DNA from: Sulfuricurvum sp. 17-40-25
GTDB lineage: Bacteria; Campylobacterota; Campylobacteria; Campylobacterales; Sulfurimonadaceae
Assembly: GCA_002282015.1 (NCBI GenBank)
Contig: NCIJ01000011.1
Span: 1-38,138, forward strand
Length of the DNA stretch: 38,138 nt
Direction: 5' to 3'
The translations under genes were made by a program, and so were the position numbers. The notes beneath the pieces were generated by a model that was given only the letters and a program-made list of their open reading frames with translations, was not told where the DNA came from and ran no database searches. Position 1 is the first letter of the stretch. Every line of letters begins with the position of its first letter. This document shows, piece after piece, positions 18,854 to 26,932 of this stretch.

Positions 18854-20071
18854 ATGGCCATCAACGTCGAAGAGGCTCTTGAGCATATCTATTCCACAGC
18901 CTTGCCACGCAGTACCGAAATTGCTCCTATTGAAAACGCAATCAATCGTGTTTTAGCCCAAACCATTATTGCTACACATTCTCTCCCTGCTTTTGACAAC
19001 TCAGCGATGGATGGATACGCCATTCGCACTTGTGATGCAGGTAAGAGTTTACCACAGTCTTGTGTTATCTTCGCAGGTGATATTAATGATATCAGACTCA
19101 CTGAAGATCAGTGTATTCGTATCATGACAGGTGCAAAAATACCGCAAGGATGCGAAGCGATTGTCCCCATCGAAGACGTCATAATCGATGGAGAAAATGT
19201 TACCTTTGGCTCTAATATTAAAGCAGGACAACATATCCGTCTCAAAGGCGAAGACATCCAGTGTGATATGACCTTAATCGAAACAGGAACTTTTCTAAAT
19301 GCTCATCACATCACACTACTGGCATCCCAAGGCATCACTCATGTTAAACTGTATCGACGGCCTCGTGTTGCCTTTTTCTCTTCGGGCAATGAGCTGAAGA
19401 TGCATTTTGAAACATTGGGAAATAATCAGCTTTATAACACCAATACTCCTACTTTCACTGCACGTGCCACAGAACTGGGATGTGAAGTGATTTTTACAGG
19501 AACTGCTGAGGATACGATTGAGTCCATCCAAAATCATATTTTAAGTTCTTTGGATGCTGATTTGATTATCACTTCAGGGGGAGTCAGTGTCGGCGATGCC
19601 GACTATACTAAAAAAGCATTTCAAGGACTGAACTTTGAAAGTGTCTTTGAATCGGTCGAAATCAAACCTGGAAAACCAACCACTTTTGGCAAGATCAAAG
19701 AGACGCTTATCCTCAATCTGCCAGGGAATCCACTGGCGTCTGCTTTGTGTTTTGAGCTCTTTGGTCAAAGCATCATCCACGCCCTAAGCGGTCGTAACGA
19801 TAAATACCTCTCGACGATCACCACACGTATGGCAGAGTCTTACAGGATTAAAAAAGGGCGCCGTGCACTAATTCCTGGATGGTTTGATGGATCTGGCTTT
19901 ACTCCAAGTCCCAACTTTCGTCCAGGAATGGTATTGCCTCTCTCTCGTGCTAATAGCTATATTATGGTGGATGAAAATGTAGAACAATTTGAGAAGGGTT
20001 GCGACGTAAAAATCATCCCTACTCGCTGGTGCATGAACACCGATACGCAAGTCTCACTCGTAACGTATTAA
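18854..20071 (+). CDS. moeA: Molybdopterin molybdenumtransferase MoeA
   Basis: A 405-residue enzyme inserting molybdate into adenylylated molybdopterin. Visible features: LPAFDNSAMDGYAIR near residue 43, RIMTGAKIPQGCEAIVPIED near 90, SSGNEL near residue 177, the MoCF motif ITSGGVSVGDADY near 238, and KPGKPTTFG followed by LNLPGNPLASA near 275-295. The ATG at 18854 has AAGGAG 6 nt upstream and is chosen over 18797. Its stop overlaps the convergent queD stop by 4 bp. It works in the same pathway as moaA, which is on the other strand nearby. Confidence 0.95.
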   Translation: MAINVEEALEHIYSTALPRSTEIAPIENAINRVLAQTIIATHSLPAFDNSAMDGYAIRTCDAGKSLPQSCVIFAGDINDIRLTEDQCIRIMTGAKIPQGCEAIVPIEDVIIDGENVTFGSNIKAGQHIRLKGEDIQCDMTLIETGTFLNAHHITLLASQGITHVKLYRRPRVAFFSSGNELKMHFETLGNNQLYNTNTPTFTARATELGCEVIFTGTAEDTIESIQNHILSSLDADLIITSGGVSVGDADYTKKAFQGLNFESVFESVEIKPGKPTTFGKIKETLILNLPGNPLASALCFELFGQSIIHALSGRNDKYLSTITTRMAESYRIKKGRRALIPGWFDGSGFTPSPNFRPGMVLPLSRANSYIMVDENVEQFEKGCDVKIIPTRWCMNTDTQVSLVTY

Positions 20072-20649
20072 ACCGTATCGGGATTAATGAAAACCTCATT
20101 GGCAATCATTTTTTCCCAAAGCAGTGGATCACCCCACTCTTCTCGGACACCCTCGCTGAAGATGATTTTCTCTAAATCAATCACACCCATCTTTTGAGAG
20201 TAGGCATCCTCATGGAAGCCTTGCGCATAGCCCGTATCGGTTTCATGGACGATTATGCTGTGCAGTTTAACCTCACGTTCACCGTTGATGCTTTGCGTGC
20301 ATCCCAAGAGCTTATCAATCATCACGAAAATAATACGACTAAACTGTTCTGCCGATGGAGATACTGGTAATTCTACCCAACGCTGTGAATGACGTTTCAT
20401 ATCTTCAATATACTGCACATCATCCCCACTCCACAAAGCAATAGAATGATCAAAACTGTCGATAAGGGCTTTCATCCCCTGCTTCATCAGTCCAAAATCG
20501 TACACCATCTGTCCATTATCCAGATAATCCGATTCAAAAAGCACCTCGATCTTATACGAATGACCATGAACCGATGCACGACACCGTTCGCTCGAACATC
20601 CACGTACGATATGGGCATTTTCAAATTTGAACAGTTTACGGATGATCAT
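20068..20649 (-). CDS. queD: 6-carboxytetrahydropterin synthase QueD
   Basis: A 193-residue PTPS-fold enzyme making 6-carboxy-tetrahydropterin from dihydroneopterin triphosphate for queuosine precursors. Zinc-binding histidines are in KFENAH near residue 8 and VHGHSYKIEV near residue 28; YDFGLMKQGMKALIDSFDHSIAL and IIVHETDTGYA carry catalytic residues. It is longer than the roughly 120-residue E. coli protein, with extra sequence in the middle and a C-terminal tail. Three bp separate it from queE. Confidence 0.92.
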   Translation of the reverse strand: MIIRKLFKFENAHIVRGCSSERCRASVHGHSYKIEVLFESDYLDNGQMVYDFGLMKQGMKALIDSFDHSIALWSGDDVQYIEDMKRHSQRWVELPVSPSAEQFSRIIFVMIDKLLGCTQSINGEREVKLHSIIVHETDTGYAQGFHEDAYSQKMGVIDLEKIIFSEGVREEWGDPLLWEKMIANEVFINPDTV

Positions 20650-20652
20650 TGG

Positions 20653-21411
20653 CTACACTCCATGGTTTTGATCCCAGATACGGATATGCAAACGGTCGCT
20701 ATAGATAAAACCGCGGCGCTTACAAAACTCGATGACTGCTTCGCAGTTTGCCTCAATATGAGACTTATCCCCGCCCAATGGCATACAGTACACAGGCGTA
20801 GTGGGATATTTGGCGATAATTTCATCAATCTCAGCTTCGATATGACTCACCAACGATGGCTCATCCACCGTGAATTTAAAAAAACTTCCCTTCGTATTGG
20901 CAATGATCCAGTCCAGAACCTCAAGTTTTACCCGTTTATCATACGGTTCACCACTGTTTGAAAGCTTGACCGAGAGTGCATAAACAGCTTCTTTGTAAAA
21001 AGGGTATCGAATAAAATCAGGAGTAATCGTTGCATTCGTCTCAAAGGTAACCCGATGGCCTTGTGCAACTAGATAATCGATAAACTCAACAAACACCGGC
21101 TCATTGGCATAGATCAACGGTTCTCCACCTGTGAGAACTATGTCCACATGAGGAGGAAGACGGTAAGAGTTCATGATCCAAATAAGAGTTTGAAGTTCTT
21201 CGACCTCCTGCCATAACTCACCAAAGGCTTTACGATCAACAGCATATGCTGTATCGCACCCGACAACCTCTGTACCATCGGGCGCTGTCTCACGACATCC
21301 AAACCCTGGACATGTCAGATTGCATCCCCCAAATCGGAAAAACAGTGACGGAACTCCCGTATATTTCCCCTCGCCTTGAATCGAGTAAAAATGTTCAACC
21401 AGTTGAAGCAT
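20653..21411 (-). CDS. queE: 7-carboxy-7-deazaguanine synthase QueE, with unusual Cys spacing
   Basis: A 252-residue radical SAM enzyme acting after QueD to form 7-carboxy-7-deazaguanine. FYSIQGEGKYTGVPSLFFRF and VLTGGEPL are typical of QueE. The cluster region does not show a simple CxxxCxxC. It reads CNLTCPGFGC and, 12 residues later, GCDTAYAVD. So there are four cysteines and an insertion before the usual CDT. Divergent spacing is known in some QueE proteins. The gene begins 3 bp after the moaA stop. Confidence 0.92.
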   Translation of the reverse strand: MLQLVEHFYSIQGEGKYTGVPSLFFRFGGCNLTCPGFGCRETAPDGTEVVGCDTAYAVDRKAFGELWQEVEELQTLIWIMNSYRLPPHVDIVLTGGEPLIYANEPVFVEFIDYLVAQGHRVTFETNATITPDFIRYPFYKEAVYALSVKLSNSGEPYDKRVKLEVLDWIIANTKGSFFKFTVDEPSLVSHIEAEIDEIIAKYPTTPVYCMPLGGDKSHIEANCEAVIEFCKRRGFIYSDRLHIRIWDQNHGV

Positions 21412-21414
21412 CTA

Positions 21415-22380
21415 TCAACCGCCTGTTTCGTAAAAGGCACGTTTGGAAAGTTCTCCGTCAGGATCGCTCCATCTGTTTTTTTCCGGCTTGGTACGAATGA
21501 CCTCTTTGAGAACCAATGCCGCTTCTTTGATATCCCCGCGTCGTACCGCATCACGAATACTCATCGCTTCGTCAAAATACAGACATGGGATCAAGTTGCC
21601 CTCAGCAGTGAGACGAATACGATTGCATTTTGCACAAAAATCATCTTTATGTGGTTCAATGATACCAAACTCGTATCCATCCTCTAGCTTGTAATAATGG
21701 GACGGTGAATGGCCGTCAAACCCTTCATCACTGTAAGCATATCGGCTACCGATGATTTCCAACAGTTCAGCACTTTGCATCCCTTTGATATCAACCTCAG
21801 CATGCACGTTTTCCATGTACTCGATAAACCGTACGGTCATCTTGCGTTCTTTACAAAACTCCAAGACATCCAGAACTTCATTATCGTTCATCCCTTTCAT
21901 AGGGACCATATTGACTTTGACACGAAAACCTACACGAAGAGCTTCATCTACTCCTGCTAATACATGACTCAATACATCTTTTTTAGCAATCTTTTCAGCC
22001 ACATCGGGAATCAGAGAATCGATGGAAACATTCAAACGACGTAGACCTGCATCATAGAGTTTTTGTGCAGCGCCCTTGAGTAAATACGCATTGGTTGTCA
22101 TTGCCAAATCAATATCATTTTTATAATCATGAATCATTTTGATAAAGCAATCCAGGTCTTCACGCAATAAAGGCTCACCACCGGTGATACGAATCTTTTT
22201 AACACCTTCATCAATGGATACTTTTATAAATTCAAACAGTTCTTCAAAAGTGAGTAAGTTCTCTTTTGGAACCCATGAAAAAGGTTTTTCGGGCATGCAG
22301 TACTGACATCGAAAATTACACCGCTCCGTCACCGAAACACGTAAGTAATCAACCGTTCTGCCATAACTATCAATTAACAC
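21415..22380 (-). CDS. moaA: GTP 3',8-cyclase MoaA
   Basis: About 321 residues; the first enzyme of molybdopterin synthesis. The N-terminal radical SAM cluster is [20 protein letters not shown] follows, and the second cluster uses [10 protein letters not shown] with a further Cys 13 residues on (LIPCLY). The C-terminus ends in Gly-Gly, needed in MoaA for activity. A TTG at 22404 is in frame, but the GTG at 22380 has AAGG 6-7 nt upstream and gives the normal N-terminus. It heads the moaA-queE-queD operon behind a Crp/Fnr-type promoter. Confidence 0.95.
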   Translation of the reverse strand: MLIDSYGRTVDYLRVSVTERCNFRCQYCMPEKPFSWVPKENLLTFEELFEFIKVSIDEGVKKIRITGGEPLLREDLDCFIKMIHDYKNDIDLAMTTNAYLLKGAAQKLYDAGLRRLNVSIDSLIPDVAEKIAKKDVLSHVLAGVDEALRVGFRVKVNMVPMKGMNDNEVLDVLEFCKERKMTVRFIEYMENVHAEVDIKGMQSAELLEIIGSRYAYSDEGFDGHSPSHYYKLEDGYEFGIIEPHKDDFCAKCNRIRLTAEGNLIPCLYFDEAMSIRDAVRRGDIKEAALVLKEVIRTKPEKNRWSDPDGELSKRAFYETGG

Positions 22381-22471
22381 ATTAATCCTTTTAATTTCAC
22401 CCAAAGAGTATCGTAACTACCTCAAAATCGTATTATAAATAAAAGATAGTTTGAAAGGGTTGAAGTGTTTT

Positions 22472-22477
22472 ATTATA
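22472..22477 (-). promoter_or_regulatory. -10 box of the moaA operon
   Basis: TATAAT on the minus strand, about 92 bp upstream of the moaA GTG. Its centre is exactly 32 bp downstream of the centre of a Crp/Fnr-type dyad. Confidence 0.6.
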
Positions 22478-22499
22478 GAAAAATGTAAGAGGTTTGTCT

Positions 22500-22513
22500 T
22501 TGATTTGCATCAA
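22500..22513 (-). promoter_or_regulatory. Crp/Fnr-type binding site upstream of moaA
   Basis: TTGATTTGCATCAA is a perfect match to the Fnr half-sites TTGAT-N4-ATCAA. With the TATAAT at 22472-22477 the site would be centred near -41.5, the class II activator position. It lies in the 160-bp gap between moaA and the PepSY gene. The regulator itself is not in the window. Confidence 0.65.
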
Positions 22514-22543
22514 GGGCCTCTTCAGGGGGAGAGGAAAAAGAGC

Positions 22544-23893
22544 TTACTTAACTTTTAGTATGCGTTTGATGCGCATCCATAGTATCGTTCCGCTAATTAG
22601 CAGGAAGATTAATGTTATCGCCGTAATGTCATTGACATAGGCCCACCAATCACCAAAGAATGACCCATCATGCAAAGTAAAAAGAACGCTGTACAGTGTT
22701 GCATCACTGAAATGAGGTGATGGTAACGTGTTTTTATGCCCATTGAGATAGGCTATTGCTTCATTGCTCATAAAGGCATCTTTGAACATATGCGGTGCAT
22801 GTTCCAGTTTATTCCAACCGTTCTTGTCCAATATTCTATTGGGAGCACCCATACCGCTCACATATAGGGTGTCATCCATACGGACCATTTTATACGCGAA
22901 TCCGCTGTTCTCAAAACTCCACTCTTTTAGATCATGGCTTTTGTAGATACCATGACGATTTCCGATACGATAGATTTTTCCATCATAATCCACCGACCAA
23001 ATATCTGCACTTAGCTGATGGTACACAGGAGGTTGATACGCTGGTGAAATGCTGACCAACTTTAAAAAAGGGGTAAACAGCTTGGAATGGTCGAGTAAGA
23101 TACCGCTCAATGCAATCAATATCAGAGGTATCGCCGCTAATACACTGAGACTCGTCGCGTGTATCTTTAATATCATCCTAATCGATTTACCACGATTGGC
23201 GATCTTTTTGCGCGTTTGATAGATCAACAGAGACATCACCATCCCGCTTAAGAGTAAAAAGCTCACCATGATCGTCGCAAAATCATTGATGATTAACGAC
23301 CAGATACCGTCAAATAAGCCACGCCCATAATGGACATCACGGATCAGCCGTGCGAGCGTGATGTCATGCTCCAATTCACTGCTATTGATTACAGGTACGA
23401 TACGCTGTAATTCTTTTCCCTCTAAATCCAAGACTACTACTTGAGATTGATCGATAGAAGCAAAAATTTGGTTGGCATAAACACTCATCGCGTTGATATA
23501 TTCGCGGCCTAGGCCTAAGAGTTTCCATTCACCCGAACTCTCTTGACGATATACGCCTGCGTGTGTTGCAACGTACAAAATGCCCTCATAAGATTTCAGG
23601 GCATTACACGGGACTGCTAGAACTTGTTTAAAATCACGCCCTTTTGTTGTACTTTCAAAAACTCCGCGTTTTCCAGCTGCTACAATATGATTTTCATCAA
23701 GCGGGTCGATCCAGTAGCCATCCATCAATGAACTATCATGATGAATAACAGATTTTGGAACGGTTGTAAACGTCGTCGAATACAAAAAGTCCCAATTTTT
23801 ATGATTGAGAAAAAACCCGCTGATAGAGAGTATCAGTAGCATAAAAACGACTGCATGTGCCCCTAGTTTATGTAACTTTGAGAGTCTTACCAT
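22544..23893 (-). CDS. PepSY-type membrane protein with periplasmic repeat-like segments
   Basis: A 449-residue inner-membrane protein of the PepSY-associated TM type. Membrane segments are visible at about residues 11-28, 205-226, 245-266 and 425-443. The two periplasmic parts carry beta-propeller-like phrases: VAAGKRGVFESTTKGRDF and LYVATHAGVYRQESSGEW in the first, IYRIGNRHGIYKSHDLKEW in the second. HKLGAHAVVF and ILKIHATSLSVLAAIPLILIALSGILLDH hold membrane histidines. The start overlaps the end of the TonB receptor gene by 7 bp. Relatives beside such receptors are thought to help reduce or move iron across the inner membrane; that role here is inference. Confidence 0.8.
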   Translation of the reverse strand: MVRLSKLHKLGAHAVVFMLLILSISGFFLNHKNWDFLYSTTFTTVPKSVIHHDSSLMDGYWIDPLDENHIVAAGKRGVFESTTKGRDFKQVLAVPCNALKSYEGILYVATHAGVYRQESSGEWKLLGLGREYINAMSVYANQIFASIDQSQVVVLDLEGKELQRIVPVINSSELEHDITLARLIRDVHYGRGLFDGIWSLIINDFATIMVSFLLLSGMVMSLLIYQTRKKIANRGKSIRMILKIHATSLSVLAAIPLILIALSGILLDHSKLFTPFLKLVSISPAYQPPVYHQLSADIWSVDYDGKIYRIGNRHGIYKSHDLKEWSFENSGFAYKMVRMDDTLYVSGMGAPNRILDKNGWNKLEHAPHMFKDAFMSNEAIAYLNGHKNTLPSPHFSDATLYSVLFTLHDGSFFGDWWAYVNDITAITLIFLLISGTILWMRIKRILKVK

Positions 23894-25932
23894 GTGTATT
23901 GAAGTCCTGCGAAGAATTGTCTCGGATCACCTGGTGTATAGTTATTGCTGCCATACTCATAAGTTGCACGTGTTGCGTAACGTTTATCAGTAATATTATT
24001 GATTTTACCAAATATCGAGACATTTTCTTTTATTTTGTAATCTGCTTTTAGATTTCCGATACTGTAGCCATTGTATTTTTTTGTATTCTCATTATCCATC
24101 CAGTACGACCCGATATATTGCCATTCTCCCATTAAACTTAACCCAGCAATAGGGGAATAAAAGAGACGAGTATTCGCCGTACTTCTTGGAGCAGATGCCA
24201 TCTCATTGCTCTTATATTTTGGGTCATTTTCATATTTATGCGTCGAATAACTGTACGCTATTTTAGCTTCTAACTGATCATTCAACGTCAATGAAGTACT
24301 CGCTTCAAGCCCTTGATGCAAAGTCGTTCCGCCATTTGCATTGTACCGATACGGAACCGTATACGATGTAATCGTGTCATCAATCGTCATATAGTAGTAG
24401 CTTAACTCAACGAAATGTTTTCCGTATCGTTTTTTTAGCCCTAATTCGTAAGTATTTGACGTTTCAGGATTAAGCGTGGTTACTTGCGTATTGACCTTTT
24501 GGGAATAGAGCTGCGTGGCTTGGGGGATACGAAATCCATTGGCATATCGAGCATAGAGGTTCAAATCTTCTCTAGGTTGATACGACAAAGAGAGCTTCGG
24601 ACTTAGATGACTAAAACTATCACTTCTGTCTGCGGGTCGATAATAAGTATTAGAGCCATCTGCTCCGACACTCAAATTATTATTGTACTCATATTGGTTA
24701 TAGTCCAATCTAGCCCCTGCACTTAGGGTAATCTCGTTGTTGATCTTGTAGTCACTGTGAATAAAGGGTGCTATCGCAAAATAATCAACACGGTAGTCAT
24801 ACAAAGCCCCCTGCGTATAAGTCGCAGCCCCGAAGCCTGTTGTGGTGACCGTAAAGTCTTGATTGTTCATTTGATCTGCTTTGGTGTACTCTGTATCAAA
24901 TCCTACTATGACTCTTCCCCATGCTTGATCAAACGTGGTTTTTTCCAATAATCCCATTGTAGCTTGTCTGCTGTCATTGCTTGGAAGATTTTTTTCCCAT
25001 GTCGCTACGTATTGATTACGGTTATAGCGGACATAAGGAGTTAGTGATATTTCTACCCCTCTAAACGCATAATTCGTCCATTCAGCACTTAACCGTGCCA
25101 TATCGTATTTACGGCGTATATCTGTTTTTACGAGAGCCGCATAATAAGCAGGATCATCACTGGAAGCCGTAGAGCCATTTTCAATCTTTTCATAATCAGC
25201 AAAATCATCCGCTTGCTCACCATTTGTTTTTGCTCCGGAAAGTAAAATTTTCACTACATTGTCATTGTTTATCACATAATCGTATCGTCCGTTTAACTCA
25301 ATACGGTCCAGAGAATTGTGTTCTCTCCAACTGTCATTATGATTGTATTTCACTCCGACACGATATGCATTTTTTGGATCAATCGTTGCACTGTTATCCA
25401 CTGAAACCGCACCGTACCCATCGCTTCCTCCATCTATTCGTACCGTTGATGTAGGTACTTTTGAGGGTTCAGCTGCACTCATGACGTTGATTGTAGCCGC
25501 TACCGCATCGGAGCCATATAATGCAGTACCTGCTCCCTTGAGAACCTCTACTGAATCTGCCAATCCATAACTCGTAAAGGCTAAACCATTGTGATTAAAA
25601 AATCCCGAGGATTGTACTGGAATTCCGTCTTGTAAAAACAAATAGTATGGATTGGTATTTAATGGCATGCGTACCGAGGTCATATGTCCTGACCCGTCGT
25701 TCGTTTGTTCGACACGAACACCGGAAATAGAATTTAAAAGATCTCGTTGAGAAATTACTTGATCCAAATTGACTTCGGCACTTTTTTTGACATCAATACT
25801 GTGAGGCTGACTAAAGACATTTTCTTCATCTCTATACGCGGTAACGCTCAGTGCATCGAGTGAATACGCAGTGTCTGCTGCCAATGCATTAATAGCGCTA
25901 AGGGCTAATAAAATAGCTGTTTTTTTATGCAT
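23887..25932 (-). CDS. TonB-dependent outer-membrane receptor
   Basis: A 681-residue receptor. A signal peptide (MHKKTAILLALSAINALAA) is followed by a probable TonB box, LDALSVTAYR near residue 25, the plug domain (about residues 40-155, GVRVEQTNDGSGHM, VEVLKGAGTALYGSDAVAATINV) and a long beta-barrel ending in YTW, the aromatic C-terminus used for barrel assembly. The ligand could be a siderophore, haem, vitamin B12 or a metal; the sequence does not decide. Coupling to a PepSY gene favours iron. Confidence 0.93.
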   Translation of the reverse strand: MHKKTAILLALSAINALAADTAYSLDALSVTAYRDEENVFSQPHSIDVKKSAEVNLDQVISQRDLLNSISGVRVEQTNDGSGHMTSVRMPLNTNPYYLFLQDGIPVQSSGFFNHNGLAFTSYGLADSVEVLKGAGTALYGSDAVAATINVMSAAEPSKVPTSTVRIDGGSDGYGAVSVDNSATIDPKNAYRVGVKYNHNDSWREHNSLDRIELNGRYDYVINNDNVVKILLSGAKTNGEQADDFADYEKIENGSTASSDDPAYYAALVKTDIRRKYDMARLSAEWTNYAFRGVEISLTPYVRYNRNQYVATWEKNLPSNDSRQATMGLLEKTTFDQAWGRVIVGFDTEYTKADQMNNQDFTVTTTGFGAATYTQGALYDYRVDYFAIAPFIHSDYKINNEITLSAGARLDYNQYEYNNNLSVGADGSNTYYRPADRSDSFSHLSPKLSLSYQPREDLNLYARYANGFRIPQATQLYSQKVNTQVTTLNPETSNTYELGLKKRYGKHFVELSYYYMTIDDTITSYTVPYRYNANGGTTLHQGLEASTSLTLNDQLEAKIAYSYSTHKYENDPKYKSNEMASAPRSTANTRLFYSPIAGLSLMGEWQYIGSYWMDNENTKKYNGYSIGNLKADYKIKENVSIFGKINNITDKRYATRATYEYGSNNYTPGDPRQFFAGLQYTW

Positions 25933-25942
25933 AAATTAAAGT

Positions 25943-25960
25943 CCAATAATAAGTTATCGG
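25943..25960 (-). promoter_or_regulatory. AT-rich dyad before the TonB receptor gene
   Basis: An imperfect dyad, CCAATAATAAGTTATCGG (one mismatch in 7-bp arms), ends 11 bp before the receptor ATG and overlaps its weak ribosome binding site. It could be an operator of Fur type, but the match to the Fur consensus is poor. Confidence 0.25.
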
Positions 25961-26020
25961 CATCATAATAAAGTAGTGTTACATTTGTGTTAAGAGATTA
26001 AAAAAGAGAGGGAAAGATGG

Positions 26021-26041
26021 ATCCCGTATCAAGTACGGGAT
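26021..26041. repeat. Palindromic element, possibly dispersed repeat and petC terminator
   Basis: An 8-bp perfect stem (ATCCCGTA and TACGGGAT) around TCAAG, followed by GACG. It is 12 bp past the petC stop. On the minus strand a pyrimidine-rich tail ending in six T follows, so it could end the pet operon. The form GGATCCCG-N-CGGGATGACG resembles small dispersed palindromes seen in many bacterial genomes, but there is only one copy in this window. Confidence 0.5.
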
Positions 26042-26053
26042 GACGAAAGTAAA

Positions 26054-26932
26054 TTAGTGTACTTTTTTCCAGATTTTACGTTTCCATAGGTACGCTAACA
26101 AAGCAAAAATAACCGAGTAACCCATGACCCATAGACCGACGCTTTCACGTTCTGCTTTTTTCGAATCACCGATCTCTTCCATGTAAGCGATCACTTCTTC
26201 TTGCGCTTTTTCGCTCAAGCCCACACGTGGCATTGCTGTACCTGCAAGAAGTACTTGCGGATCATTGATGAACGTATGTAGATAATGCTCACCACGGCTT
26301 TTGATATGTTGTGACAAATCCGGTGGTGTGACACCCAAATAAGTTTTCAGCGTATCTCCTGGCGTTGTTGCATCCAATTTTGCGTATTGCATACTATGAC
26401 AACGAGCACATGCAGCTTTATACGTTACTTCATGTCCTGCTTTATCCTCAGTTACTTTTGGCGCGATGGATTGTAAATAAGCAACTATGTCCATGATTTC
26501 TTGAGCTTGCATCCAGTTGTACGCAGGCATTGGGAATGCTTTTGCTCCGCCTTCAGGATACTTGTGCTCAAGTTTCATCGCAGTTACTGGGTTAAAAATG
26601 AAATTTGCCAAAAAGTTTTTATCGTAAATACGCCCACTATGCGTCAAATCAGGTGGATTAACCCCATACGCTGCTGCGGCATCTACGTTGGACATAATTT
26701 GTAAGTGACCTGCTGTTTCAATAGCATGACATGCGATACAATTTGCTTCTACTAGGACTTTTCCGTTCTCAACATTCCCTTTTAGAGACGTATCCACATT
26801 TTTAAGATCATCGAAAGCGAAATTTGCAGGTGCTACTTCAGGGTGCATGACACTGTGCGCATACGGTTCAATACCGTAGTACAGAGCACCGACTAGAACA
26901 ACAAGAACCGCTAATATTTTAAATTCTTTCAT
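26054..26932 (-). CDS. petC: Di-haem cytochrome c subunit of the bc1 complex
   Basis: A 292-residue periplasmic subunit with two covalent haem sites, CIACH (Cys65-His69) and CARCH (Cys175-His179). Methionines in AFPMPAY (134) and GTAMPRVG are likely axial ligands. An N-terminal hydrophobic segment and a C-terminal one (about residues 266-284, VGLWVMGYSVIFALLAYLW) anchor it. Two class I cytochrome domains replace the single-haem cytochrome c1 of mitochondria, as in other Campylobacterota. It directly abuts the cytochrome b gene. Confidence 0.93.
   Translation of the reverse strand: MKEFKILAVLVVLVGALYYGIEPYAHSVMHPEVAPANFAFDDLKNVDTSLKGNVENGKVLVEANCIACHAIETAGHLQIMSNVDAAAAYGVNPPDLTHSGRIYDKNFLANFIFNPVTAMKLEHKYPEGGAKAFPMPAYNWMQAQEIMDIVAYLQSIAPKVTEDKAGHEVTYKAACARCHSMQYAKLDATTPGDTLKTYLGVTPPDLSQHIKSRGEHYLHTFINDPQVLLAGTAMPRVGLSEKAQEEVIAYMEEIGDSKKAERESVGLWVMGYSVIFALLAYLWKRKIWKKVH

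Noticed and set aside
22381-22404. TTG start for moaA
   Set aside because: GTG at 22380 has AAGG at proper distance and gives the typical MoaA beginning.
22513-22540. CCTCT/AGAGG hairpin as terminator of the PepSY gene
   Set aside because: Only 5 bp with an 8-nt loop and no T-run on the minus strand.
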